64,000 bases of DNA from Lantana camara (lineage: Eukaryota > Streptophyta > Magnoliopsida > Lamiales > Verbenaceae), in NCBI GenBank assembly GCA_037501455.1, contig CM074861.1, forward strand, positions 33,992,001 through 34,056,000. Direction: 5' to 3'. The position numbers and the translations under genes were made by a program. Positions within the stretch are counted from its first letter, which is position 1, and each line of letters begins with the position of its first letter. This document shows, in pieces, positions 13,469 to 24,083 of the stretch. The notes under the pieces were generated by a model. The model did not search any database and had not been told where the DNA came from. It saw only the letters and a program-made list of their open reading frames with translations.

Positions 13469-14035
13469 GTGAGGCCTGGTACTATTCGGCTGGTATTATC
13501 TTTAGCTGTCTCCAACAACTGGTCTCTTTGCCAGTTGGATGTAAAAAATGCATTCTTGCATGGTGATTTATCTAAAACTGTTTATATGTATCAACCTCAG
13601 GGCTTCGTTGATCAAACTAAACCAGATTTTTTGTGCAAGCTGCACAAATCACTTTACGGTTTAAAACAAGCACCTCGTGCGTGGTTCCAGAAGTTCAGCA
13701 AATTTGTTATAGAATGTGGTTTTATTCATTCTCCTTATGATTCCTCCATGTTCATCAAAGATATTGATTGTCATATTGATATTCTCTTAATCTATGTTGA
13801 TGACATTATTCTGACAGGGAATTTTGATTCTCTCATTAAGAAGTTTATTCTGGAACTTTCTAACAAGTTTGATATGAAGGATCTTGGACCACTCCACTAC
13901 TTTTTTAGCATGGAAGTCTCCACTCATCAAAAGGGTCTCCTTCTAACTCAAACCAATATGCTGTCTAACTTCTCAAGTCGTATGGGTTTTATGGGGCAAA
14001 ACCAATTTCAAATCCACATTCCGGAGTCCGGTTAA
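13469..14035 (+). pseudogene. Ale-like Copia RT, C-terminal part
   Basis: Second half of the RT whose N-terminus is on the minus strand at 2433-2700. From the TSD it reads RPGTIRLVLSLAVSNNW, then QLDVKNAFLHGDL (first catalytic Asp), KSLYGLKQAPRAWF and LLIYVDDIILTGN (intact YVDD, about 13790-13830). It continues to KFDMKDLGPLHYF. The frame is lost near 14000, where the text becomes QFQIHIPESG and stops. The junction with the other half, after removing the LTRs, is exactly one copy of GTGAG. Confidence 0.88.
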
Positions 14036-14052
14036 GTTCCAGTGAAGTTGAT

Positions 14053-14740
14053 TTGCTCACAGATCCTACAGAGTTTCGTCAATTTGTAGGAGCACTTCTA
14101 TATCTCACCATGACACGCCCAAATATTTGTTTTGCTGTCAATTCTGTTTGTCAGTTTATGCATGCTCCTTGTACCAGCCATCTTCTTGTAGCCAAATGGA
14201 TTCTTCAGTACATTAAGGGTACTCTGGAACTTGGTATTTCCTTCACTCCTTGTTCCAGTTTTACCCCGACTAGGTTTTGTGATGCTGATTGGGCCGGTTG
14301 GCCCGACACTCGTCGTTCCACCACAAGTTATGCTATCTATTTTGGGGCGAATCTCATCTCTTGGCATTCCCATAGGCAACCTACTGTCTCTAAGTCAAGT
14401 TCCGAAGCTGAATATCGTGCCTTGTCATATTTTAGTTCTGAACTTCTCTGGTTTTTATATCTTATCAAGTTCCTTAAAATAGAACTACCACCTCCTCCTA
14501 ACATCCATTGTGATAATCTTAGTACCATTTATATGGCTACTAATCCGGTGGTTCACAATAGGAGCAAACACATTAAGATTGATGTTCACTTTTATGAGAA
14601 AAAGTGGCTACTAGAACTTTCAAACTTCACTACCTTAGTACCAAAGATCTAATTGCTGATATCCTAACAAAGCCTCTTTACCGTCCCCTTCGTGAAGATC
14701 TTCGTACCATTCTTTGCATCTTTAACCCACCTTAAGCTTT
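14053..14740 (+). pseudogene. Ale-like Copia RT connection and RNase H
   Basis: After a frameshift the same pol continues with TDPTEFRQFVGALLYLTMTRP and the RNase H domain: FCDADWAGWPDTRRST (catalytic Asp), SKSSSEAEYRAL (Glu) and HCDNLSTIYMATNP (Asp), then HNRSKHIKIDVHF. A frame change near 14620 separates the last segment (DLIADILTKPLYRP, about 14645-14690). The catalytic residues of RNase H are visible, but the gene is broken in several places. Confidence 0.87.
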
Positions 14741-14756
14741 CGGGGGGAGGGGGAGG

Positions 14757-14950
14757 TGTTGACGTAATCTTAGGGATTTGTGCTTATCTTTAGGATATTA
14801 TTAATTGTATATAAATGTTCTTTATATCTTTACCTATCCCTTAAATTACTCTGGTAGTTATGGTAAATAGTTAGAGTTGTATTTTGTATCAATATGTATA
14901 CCTTGTAAATTCTTGGAGAAATCAATATAGAAAATATTCGATCCTTTCAA
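14757..14950 (+). repeat. Short 3' LTR of the Ale-like Copia element
   Basis: Directly after a polypurine tract (GGGGGGAGGGGGAGG, 14742-14756) the sequence TGTTGACGTAATC begins and runs to GATCCTTTCA. This TG...CA unit of about 194 bp is the short LTR typical of the Ale type. The matching 5' LTR should lie outside the window. The right end is set by the CA and the change in sequence character. Confidence 0.7.
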
Positions 14951-15798
14951 TTGGAACTAGGGATGTCAACGAGTCGAGCTTTAGCATTTTTTGTTAGTTC
15001 GGGCTCGGCCTATGAAAACTTGGCTCGAGCTTGGCTCACGAGCCAACGAGCCATGGAGTTTCTGGTTCGGGCTTGGCTCGCACCAAGCCTAAACTGGTTC
15101 GGTATGGCTCGCGAGCCTTGTTTAAGACAACTATTTTCTCTCCTTTTCCCCCCACAAATCTGAGACTTAGAAGGTTTTACAACAAATCTAGGGCATAAGC
15201 ATCAAAAGAATTTCACATATTTTTAGAAAAATTACATTATTAGAAAATAAAAGAAAAAATTCCTTAAGCATATTATCTTAACCACAAATTACAACACATT
15301 TATCTTCACTGTAACCACGATACACAAAATAAATGAGAACACCTAATATTGTCTGAAATTATCTTTGAATACAAGAACAGCGGTGGCCGGGAGGAGAGCA
15401 GGTGACCCGGCTGTGGCAACAACAGCGCAAGGCTGGGCGATGGTGGTGTGGCACGGCGGCTGTGGCAAGAACAGTGCGGGGCTGGGTGTTGGCGGTATCA
15501 TTTTCTTCGGAAAGCACCAGTCATCGCATTAGTGCACATTTTCATCGGAAGGCACCAGTCATCGCCGGAAAACGTATACATGTCGCCACATGGGCTAAAA
15601 AATTCACTTACGTGCATCATTTTTCGTACGTGTCCTAAAATCATAGCCACGTAGTCATTACTTACTGATGTGGATTTTAGCCAGCAAAATTAAAATACAA
15701 AAACAAATGTTGCACCATTTGATAATTTGTAAAGCCATAACACGATTTCTCCTACTCAAATAAGAACCCTAGCTATTTCGTAAAGTAACAGGCTGAAA
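14951..15798. other. Stretch between Copia LTR and MULE1 GRF gene
   Basis: No gene found. 14955-15120 is rich in GGCTCGAGCTTGGCTC/GAGCCAACGAGCC motifs, a low-complexity type common in plant repeats. 15380-15500 is G+C-rich, with a duplicated phrase around GGCTGTGGCAA (15408 and 15459). 15507-15570 contains a tandem pair of CGGAAAGCACCAGTCATCGC. The left end of MULE1 should lie in this interval, but I could not find a repeat matching its right end, so the left terminal inverted repeat is unresolved. Confidence 0.4.
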
Positions 15799-16293
15799 AT
15801 GGAGTCTTCAAGCTCAGCACCTAGCGCGAATGCGGACCACGGTCCGCCCTTCAAATATCCTCGTCAATCTATGTGCTATTGTGGAAGAGTTGCGGCTTTA
15901 CGGACAGGGTGGAAGCTAGATAACCCTAATTGTAGATTTGTTGGATGCTTTGAGATGGTTGTCTTCTTTATTTCAATTCTTATTTCCATCTAAAGAGTTG
16001 GGTAATTTGTCTTTAGTATTTTTGTAAACCACATTGTTTAATTTTGACAGAAATGCAAGTTCTTTCAATGGGTTGATGGTCCAATGTGCGAGAGATCTAA
16101 GGCTATTATACCTGGGTTGCTGAAAAAAGTGAACAGGCTTGAGGCTGAAATTGAGCTGATGGAGGCTAAATTGGTGAGAATCAAGGAACTTGAAAGTTAC
16201 ATTGAGGACATGGAGAAGGATGTCTCCCAAATTGAAGTACTTCAAAGTGAAATTCGTGTGAAGAATGAAACTATTACGAAGCTTGAAAAGTAG
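15799..16293 (+). CDS. MULE1 passenger gene: GRF zinc finger and coiled-coil protein
   Basis: Two-exon gene. Exon 1 is 15799-15957 (53 codons) and exon 2 is 16051-16293 (80 codons plus stop), with an AG acceptor at 16049-16050 and donor GT at 15958. Exon 1 gives MCYCGRVAALRTGWK and NCRFVGC. Exon 2 gives KCKFFQWVDGPMCER, completing a GRF-type zinc finger (C-x-C, then C, then C), as in plant At4g04775-like proteins. A coiled coil follows (about residues 70-133). The TAG stop (16291-16293) is followed in the same frame by LIFTILYCVFMFVFFVIL and a TAA at 16348. So an ancestral C-terminal membrane helix was probably cut off by one nonsense change, perhaps CAG to TAG. The gene converges with the transposase on the other strand. 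Function unknown; the donor context is weak. Confidence 0.7.
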
Positions 16294-16709
16294 CTGATCT
16301 TCACCATATTATACTGCGTTTTTATGTTTGTCTTCTTTGTTATCTTGTAAATCCTGAATATCTAGGTCTATGTGAGTGCAAGTTTTTATGAAGCTTAGTC
16401 AACATATAGGTGAGGTGTATGTATGTGTGAGGAACTTTTATCCACAAACGATGTATTATCTATGTAATCTTGAAAATTTATGGAATGAAAGCTATGTAGG
16501 TTTGTGTGTACGTAACATCCGAGCAGTTAAAACCATGGAGACAAAAGTTAAGCTTAATGTGAACATAAAGTTAAGTAAAGACAACAGGGAAGCTTTAAAA
16601 ACTAAGAAATTTATTATGTTGAAGTGCATAATTGGGTGCATAACCCAAAAAAATTCCCAAAAAACATCCTTAAAAACAGCCAATCAACAAAAGTTCCCAT
16701 GGTTAATGT

Positions 16710-17123
16710 TTAACAAAAAAGCCATTTATCAACAGCACCGAAATAACATTGTTTTAAAATTTCCCTAATCTTGACAGTTTCAAGCTTCTTGTTCGATGCC
16801 CTAGTCAAATCCAAATACTTCTTGTCACCTTTGACCACAATTGTCTTCTTGTCCATTGGTCCAGTTATGCTTTGCTGAGAAAGTTGCAAATCTTGTTCAT
16901 TCATAGTCGGTGGCACCCTCATTCTCACTGGCCTTAAACCTAAAACTTTGTTCCTCCTCTTGGCAACAATAGACCTGCCCATCTTTGAAATTCCTTCAGT
17001 TGTCATTATCTTCTTTCCAGCAGCATGTACTATATGAGGATTGCCCATCTCCAGCTGGTCAAACATAGAAGGACCATTTGTGCTAGGCTCATCCAGGACA
17101 GTGTAGTCAGGCATATCACTAAA
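16710..17123 (-). pseudogene. MULE1 transposase, last exon (split by LTR insertion)
   Basis: C-terminal exon of the MULE1 transposase, which continues from 44312 on the far side of a 27-kb nested insertion. Minus-strand reading is DMPDYTVLDEP, GPSMFDQLEMGNP, then a basic tail (KKIMTTEG, AKRRNKVLGLRPVRMRV) to the stop at 16710. MULE2 has the matching exon with GPSMFDQLNMGNTEVV. The TSD CTAAA (17119-17123 and 44307-44311) brackets the insertion. Joining ...ESQEIF to SDMPDY restores the frame. Between 16294 and 16709 there is only the A+T-rich convergent intergenic stretch. Confidence 0.82.
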
Positions 17124-19410
17124 TGTAGCACCCCGCACGGTGGGTCACCACATCCCTTGCACCTAAGCCCAATCCACATACGAGATGGGAGACCCATACA
17201 TGAACTAACCAGAGGCGAACGAGAGACAGACAGACAGACACACACCTAATTTAGGCGGGACGTAGACCCTGCAACTCAAACATAATCATAAAATAAGTGT
17301 ATTTGCGGAAGTGATTCATGCAAACAAACTTAAAGCACAAGCAGCAGATAACGGGTTCAATCTGTTTCCTAGAAGATTGTCCCAAAAATTCAATTCCACA
17401 AAGTAAACAGTATATACATAAACATACAATCATACTTGTACAAAATTCGAATCAAATGAAATGCAATAGACCCGAACAAAATAAAAGACTCGACAGACTC
17501 CAAGGACCCGACACTCCACCTAGCTCAAACTCCACGCAACACCTGCACACTAAAAAACAAAAGGGGAGAGGGGTCAGCCACACTGACTGAGTGAGGGGCT
17601 ACCCACACACGCTACATATATATAAGGAGCGAAGCACATCCAATCACATAGTTCGTAAACTCAGGGATAGTTTTTGCACACCAAACTTTGCCCGTGATAC
17701 ATGCATATAGGGATTCTTATCAAAATGGAACAAAACTTAACTTAACAGATTCATACCTATCAAATCTTATCGAACCATTTCATATCTTAACTTATACTTT
17801 CAAAAAGATCCATATTTTATCTTTGTTATAAGTCTATCCCCGTTTCATGAACTTTAACAAAGGATACATACAGAACTCGGTGGGTACGAGTAACAAATCC
17901 CATCCTGGGCTCCTCATATAATTCATAACATATCAGAGCAAAACAGACATATCAAACATACCTCCTTCTCCGGTGATGGAAGGGTTGCGCGACCCTAACC
18001 ATCCAGACGGACGAGGGGAGCACGAACACTCAAACCCTCAAGTTCCCATCCCCCTACCAAACCTCCTGGCAGGTTCCGAGCTAGTCCTATCAAACTTGGA
18101 GAATGTGCACAGAGGTGATAACTGGCGACCCCATGGCCGTCCCGGGTCTCCCTTACCAACAACTCTGGGGCCTATCAAATCGACAGAACAGAGCAGAACA
18201 TATCATAACCCGCTACAGAACTTAACGTATCAGAACTTACAAAACATACCTTACCGTGCAACAACTATGCTATACATACCTCACCGTGTCAAATCCATAA
18301 CATATTCATAGCTCGTAGCTCTTGGCTCATAAGAGGCACACGGTTTGAAGCATAGTAAATGTTGCAAACATAAAAGATCAGAGCAAACCAAAACAAACGT
18401 ACATAGGCTCGTATCATGGTTCGAAGCGAGGCCAAAATGGCTTAAGTTAGAAGCTAAATGAAAGTAGAATTCCGGCGAAGTGGTGACACAATAGTCAAAC
18501 GGTTATATCTCACAATCTAGAATGAATTTTAAGGTGATTCCAATTGAAGAGTGTTCTAGACTTAAAGAAGTTGATTGTGTCAAAAATTCAGATCAATCAG
18601 AGGTTGGATGAAGGGTCAACGGAATAAAACAAACTCAAACAGAAAACAGGGGAGGGTCCCCGCCCAGGGAACCATGTCCAGAAACTTATTGCTGGCGGGG
18701 ACCTTTTTAGGCATAAAGTTCCCGGCTCGAGGAACGTTTCTGGGCAGCAAAAACGTAGCAAAAATAGGGCTTAATGCGGGAGAAACCAAAATCACCTCAA
18801 ATCTCAACCAAAACACTTCAAATTCAAGGCATAAGTTCAAATATACATGAAATCAAGCATATAACAAGTTACCATTTCAAAGATTTTAAGCTCCAAAAAA
18901 TGGTGGAACACTCAGGCTTCATCTAACAACACAAAATCTAGCAAATATACATCATATTAACTCCAAAGAACATCATATATCAAGCTTGAAGCAAGGGAAT
19001 CTAAGAACAAGACATATTCTCAAATTTTGACAAGAAAGCACTATTTATCATCTCTACCAATCAAGCATCAAACCATGGTTTCAAGAGAAAAGAGTCGGGT
19101 AGAATGAAAGTTCACATTGCAAGGAGTAATAATCATACCTCGCATCATCGGAGAGGCGAAGAATAAAGTCGAACTTGAGCTTGAAAGGGTCTAGGGCTTG
19201 GGAGTTCCTCTTCTCTCTTATCCAAGGATAAAACGTGAGAATGGAGGGGGAAATGGGTTATGCTTCAGCTCTAAAAGGAGCTGAAACGGGTTCGTTTCAA
19301 ATGAAAACTGGTCGGGTTGAAAAGACCCGGTCCATTCGGATTGGATTTTAAAACGGTAGGGAAATCAAACGACTTTAGAAAATAAAAAGGTTAATTCATC
19401 GAGTTCGAAT
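17124..19410 (-). mobile_element. Solo Tekay-type Gypsy LTR, part 1 (outermost insertion in MULE1)
   Basis: Plus-strand start TGTAGCACCCCG follows TSD CTAAA (17119-17123). The LTR is minus-oriented and in three pieces: 44306-44278, 32879-32631 and 19410-17124, interrupted by the Athila and Gypsy elements. It is recognised by alignment with the plus-oriented LTR at 57636: both share GGACTCAATCGTCCAA, CGATTGAGTCC context and the GACCGGAT/AACCGACC block. 18654-18736 holds a cluster of G+C-rich imperfect palindromes (GGTCCCCGCCCAGGGAACC; GTTCCCGGCTCGAGGAAC). No pol or primer site is present. Confidence 0.85.
18654..18736. repeat. Palindrome cluster (GGTCCCC/GGGAACC type) in solo LTR
   Basis: Three imperfect inverted repeats: GGTCCCCGCCCAGGGAACC (18655-18673), GCTGGCGGGGACC (18691-18703) and AGTTCCCGGCTCGAGGAAC (18718-18735). 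In the LTR orientation they fall about 1 kb from the LTR start and downstream of a C/T-rich stretch near 19200. Similar clusters of other sequence sit at comparable places in other LTRs of the window. Confidence 0.6.
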
Positions 19411-20339
19411 TGTAGCACCTCGGAGCGAAGGGCACCACATCCCCCGCACTAGAGTCCGACATGTGTAACGAAATGGAAAGTCCGCACACGTATCAAACAA
19501 TAGCGAATGGGTGACAAACAAAACTCACACTCTAGCTAGGCGGCCTAAACCCTCAATCGGAGTGCATAACATTCAATAATATAGCGGAAGTGATAAAATA
19601 GTTATATCAGATCACAAGATCAACATGTATTTATCAAAATGGATCCATACTAGCAAGCTGAAAGTATAAACACATGTACATTGCCCATCTGGGGCCAAAA
19701 TATAACTAGTATTCAAGTGAGACAAAGTGATCATAATACAGAATTCCAAAATAGTTCATGAGTATAAAACTAACAACCACTACAATGCAAATGTGACTCG
19801 AGCTACACTACAAGTAAGACTTGACGAACACTTGCCGTTTAGATCGATACAAATTGCACCTGCAACTCAAAAGAAAAAAGGGGAAAAGAGAAACAACAAT
19901 GAGGGTTAGTCCTAATAACTAGTGAGGCAGCTAACACACGCACCCATAATACGTACAGAGCAAATCACTTAACAAAATTCATAAGGATCCATGAACTGAG
20001 AATGGTTTTTGCAAGCTAAAACTTTTTCCCGTGGTAGTAGGTATATACTTAAAAGAGAAGTTTAAGGTCATAGGCCAAAATGAAAAGCTTTAAGTTTTTA
20101 AAAATCCATTCTCGTTTCATAGGTCATCCAAACACATACAACTCGACGAGAACGAGTTATCCCTCCAACTTCCGTAAACAAAGCCATAATCAAAACGAAA
20201 TCATAAACCATCTTTCTCCAGGTGATAGAAGGGTTGACGACCCTAGCTATTGGCAAAATACACAGGAGACAAGGCTTAATCATGTCCTTGAAACCTTCGA
20301 CGGATTACTTCCACCGGCTCAAGAGAAACACCCTTCCTC
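19411..20339 (-). repeat. 3' LTR of the Gypsy element, distal part
   Basis: Starts TGTAGCACCTCGG right after TSD CGAAT. It matches the end of the 5' LTR at 30146-30425, including the phrase CAAACAATAGCGAATGGGTG and the later text ACCTTCGACGGA...CTTCCACCGGCT. The 5' LTR copy lacks about 650 bp between these phrases (near 30260-30270), so this 3' copy is the fuller one. Similarity continues at 24084 after the inserted LTR. Confidence 0.82.
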
Positions 20340-21539
20340 TGTAGCACCCCGGAGCGAAGGGTACCACATCCCCCGCACCATAGCCCGACACGTGTAACGA
20401 AATGGAAAATCCGCACACGCACCAAGCTATAGCGAACGGAAGACAAACAAAACTCTCACCTAAGCTATGCGGTCTAGACCCTTAGACAGAGTACGCAACA
20501 AAAATAAAAAATGCTCGGAAGCAACAGGATTAATAAATATTATCAACATAGGTGCTCAAGGGAATAATGTTATACATGCAACGCCACTCCAGGGCCAAAT
20601 AAAACTTACAAACCCAATTTCGAGTCATAAACATAACCTTATACAATTATCCAAAATACCAAAACAAAAGATAAAGATGCGGTATGCAAAAGACTGGACT
20701 CGAACGACCCAAAAGAAAATCGCCGCCTAGTTCAGACCGAACCCTGCATCTGCAACTCAAAAGCAAAGGGGAAAAGGGGAAACAACATCGAGGGTCAGTC
20801 CTAAAGACTGGTGAGGGGGCTAACCCACGCACACGTACATATACATAGAGGCAGAGCATATTAAAAGTAATAATATTCGTGAACTGGGGCGTGAATTTTT
20901 CAATCCAAAACATTTTGATCCCGTGATACTATATATAGAAGAAAAGTTAGGCCGAAGGCCAAAATCCACCAAATTTTAATAATTAGAAGTCCACTCCCGT
21001 TTCACGAATCGAATTCATAATCAAATTCAAATGAACTCGGCGAGTACAAGTTCTCAGACCAACCTCCTCCATTTTAGATTCAAACTTATATTCAAATTCA
21101 AACGAAAACCAAATCAAACGTACCTTCCCCAATACCGCGTGATAGAAGGGTTGTGCACACCCTAACTATTCAAACCTTATGTATGGGTCGTGAGTTTCAT
21201 GACGCTCACGGCCGAGGATTCCATCCCCCACCAAACCTCCTAGTGGGTTCCGGGTTGATCCTATCCAACAAGAGAATATGCACAGGGGTCATAACCAGCG
21301 ACCCCATGGTCGTCCCGGGTCTCCCTTACTCACATCTCCGGGGCCCAGATTCAAACTCAAACTTAGGGATTCATGTAAAAGACTTATCTTTCAAAGTCAA
21401 ACCTCGCTACGTATCCAGATTCAAATTACACACACCAACCCATTTTCAAAGCAAATAACTGAAAACATATCTACGTATATATACAAAGCATTTTCAAAAG
21501 GATTCGTAACAAACGGGCCAATTCCCACAAAATACATAA

Positions 21540-21540
<1 letters not shown>

Positions 21541-21607
<67 letters not shown>
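21541..21607. repeat. Compound (AC)n(AT)n microsatellite
   Basis: A run of about 15 AC units passes into about 18 AT units. ORFs over it (His-Thr or Tyr-Ile repeats) are simple-repeat translations and not genes. Confidence 0.95.
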
Positions 21608-21608
<1 letters not shown>

Positions 21609-22520
21609 GTAGGTCACATGCGGGCTTAAAACACATTTAGGGGTGTAGGTTATGATAACTAAAAGAAAGAAACCTCACCTCGATGAACAAAGCGAACGAA
21701 CAGGTTCAAAACACACCCACGGAGCGGCTCCACACCAACGAGCTACTCCACTCGAACAATCTAAACAAGAGACAACACTTAGACTCAATATGAACCAAGG
21801 AAACGCTCGGCAAATGCATATGATGCAATGTACTTCATATAATTTCACACTTAGGCATTTCGAAGCAAATATCGAAATATCACATAATTAATCCAAGAAC
21901 CAGAATTCATTTCACATCAAATAAATTCATATTAAGTCATATAATAGCATCCCACGAGCATCCATAGTTCATACACGTCGAATTCATACCATATATGCCA
22001 CTTAAGATCATAATATTCAAAGAAATATTCAAAATTAAAAAAATAAAATTTCACATAATTAATTTAATGCTTAAATGCATAATATATAGTATAATATATT
22101 GCACATATATACATATATTTCATATATACATTTATAACATGCATGCACAAAATATTTAACACACACACACACATGCACTCACGTAAACAAATGCACTTAC
22201 TTAACATATTATACATAAATATGTAATCTATTAAACAAATATATATACACTGACGCACCCATACACATGCATACTAAGGTAAATTGCATGCATTTAATTT
22301 ATATACAGTATATGTTCATGTTCATGCATATAATAGTATAAATATATCATATATATATACACACCACCTTACACACATGCATGCAATCACACAACACTAA
22401 CACACACACAACAAAATCACGCAGCACACACATATTTATACATATATTACATATTTACGTATAACACACAAAGCACACATGCATGTATAACAAAACACAC
22501 ACAAACACAAAGCTGCCAGG

Positions 22521-22649
22521 AACTCCCCGCCTTGGGAAAGAAATGCAAACGAAAGTCCCCGGCCGGGCAAAGAGAAGGCAGAAGCTACTTCCTGAAGCGT
22601 CCCCGCCCGGGGACTCAACCAAAAGAAGATCTCCCTGCCTGGGGAGATC
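22521..22649. repeat. Palindrome cluster (TCCCCGCCCGGGGA type)
   Basis: Four imperfect palindromes share one theme: ACTCCCCGCCTTGGGAAAG (22522-22540), AGTCCCCGGCCGGGCAAAG (22554-22572), GTCCCCGCCCGGGGAC (22600-22615) and GATCTCCCTGCCTGGGGAGA (from 22628, completed by TC). They lie 1.4-1.6 kb from the minus-strand start of this LTR. Confidence 0.7.
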
Positions 22650-24083
22650 ACACAGCGGCGACGAACAGCAGCAGCAGCAGCTCTGTTTTACTCAATTTCA
22701 CGCAGCAAAATAGGGCAAAAGAGTAGCAGCAGCAGGGCAACAAAAACAGCAGCAAAACCGACAAGAAAAGGAAGCAAAACTGGCAGCAGTTCATACGCAG
22801 TAAGAAGAACAAAACAAGGTTTCAATCATGCATCTAAATCTCAGATTTTCAGTCATTTACCAAGCTCCAAACATGAAGGAAAATTCATATACTTCCAATC
22901 CATGAAAATAAGAGCAAGAATTCAGTTATTGAAGCTTAAGGAAACAAGATTCATGCATTAAAATCCATAAAAACCGAAGCAATCTCATGAAATCAAACTT
23001 TGGAGCAAAACCTAACTATTCATCATAGCAACCCCAAACCATGCTCAAAACCACATCAAATTTAGCAAATAGACACTTAAAAGAAAGAGGAGAAGATATA
23101 GAACAAGAATCCGGGCTAACTTTTCGAATTTGAGGCGAAATGATGGAGTATTGATCTTGGAAAAGCAAGATGAACTGTGCAGATTTCTTTTCCCCTTCTC
23201 TCTCTCGATCAGCTGCTTCTTTCTCTCTCTCCAGGCATGAGTTTGAAATGAAGGGATAAGGTATGGATATAGGGTTTAACTAGGGTTAATTTGGCTCAAG
23301 AATCAAGTGATTTGGTTAAAAATGAATTAGTTATGGCCAAAATACTCCAAGGTAGCGAATCTACGCGAACAACTCGTTTTGGATAAAATACGGGGGATCA
23401 AACGGGCTTAGAAAAATGTGAGGCCAAGTTCTTTAGCTTCCAAATTTCGTCACGAGTCCAGCGATACTTCCGGAATTCGAATCCAAATTCCCTAGCTCAA
23501 GTTACGGTCTCCGGAATCCAAGGCGCGCTAAAACTTGTTAGGCCCTCCAATCCCCAACAATTAAAATATGGTTCGTTACCATATCAAACAAGTCCGGAAA
23601 ATTAAAACGAGCACATAAATGAATTCATAACACGTATAATTCATGCATATTAAATCAACAAAAAAATCCGATCTCAAATCGAGCACAAACACAACACATT
23701 TTCAACAAAGAAGCTTATTATTCTAATAATAAAATTAAATTTTCAAAGAAAAATTAAATAAAATTTTATTAAAATGGCTATTTTTCAATTAGGTCCAAGA
23801 TTAAATAAATCATACAATTAAGCCCTTAATCACATAATTCACAAAAATTAGCATGCTCGGAAATTAAATTCACAAATCATAAAATTCATAAAAATTCATA
23901 TCATAAATCACTTAGGCAAATTTTGACATATAAATCGAATATTTTATATAAATTCAAATAGTTCATATAAGAATTTCAAATAATAAAGTATAATTCAATT
24001 AAATATGAAATTAAAATGATTTAAATTGCACAATTAGCTCTCTCGTAAGTGCGTATCTGGACGGCCGAAAAAACGGTGTGTCA

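Larger units (their letters stand above)
20340..24083 (-). mobile_element. LTR of another Tekay-like Gypsy element inserted in the 3' LTR
   Basis: A 3.7-kb TG...CA unit, starting TGTAGCACCCCGG and ending CGGTGTGTCA, splits the Gypsy 3' LTR. The uninterrupted 5' LTR copy reads CTTCCTCAACCTCCTAAGG at this place (about 30415). I see no clear target-site duplication, so insertion with a small deletion or a later rearrangement is possible. On the minus strand the start resembles other Tekay-type LTRs (a TACGC...TTACG phrase soon after the start). It contains a (CA)n(TA)n microsatellite (21541-21607), a C/T-rich leader (about 23200-23235) and a palindrome cluster (22521-22649). No protein domains seen. 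Confidence 0.75.

Noticed and set aside
16376..16768. 130-aa ORF on the plus strand between the MULE1 genes
   Set aside because: It overlaps the end of the transposase exon in antisense, its composition is A+T-driven (Lys/Asn/Ile rich), and nothing similar exists in MULE2.
21278..21640. ORFs with His-Thr and Tyr-Ile runs
   Set aside because: They translate the (AC)n(AT)n microsatellite and have no conserved sequence.
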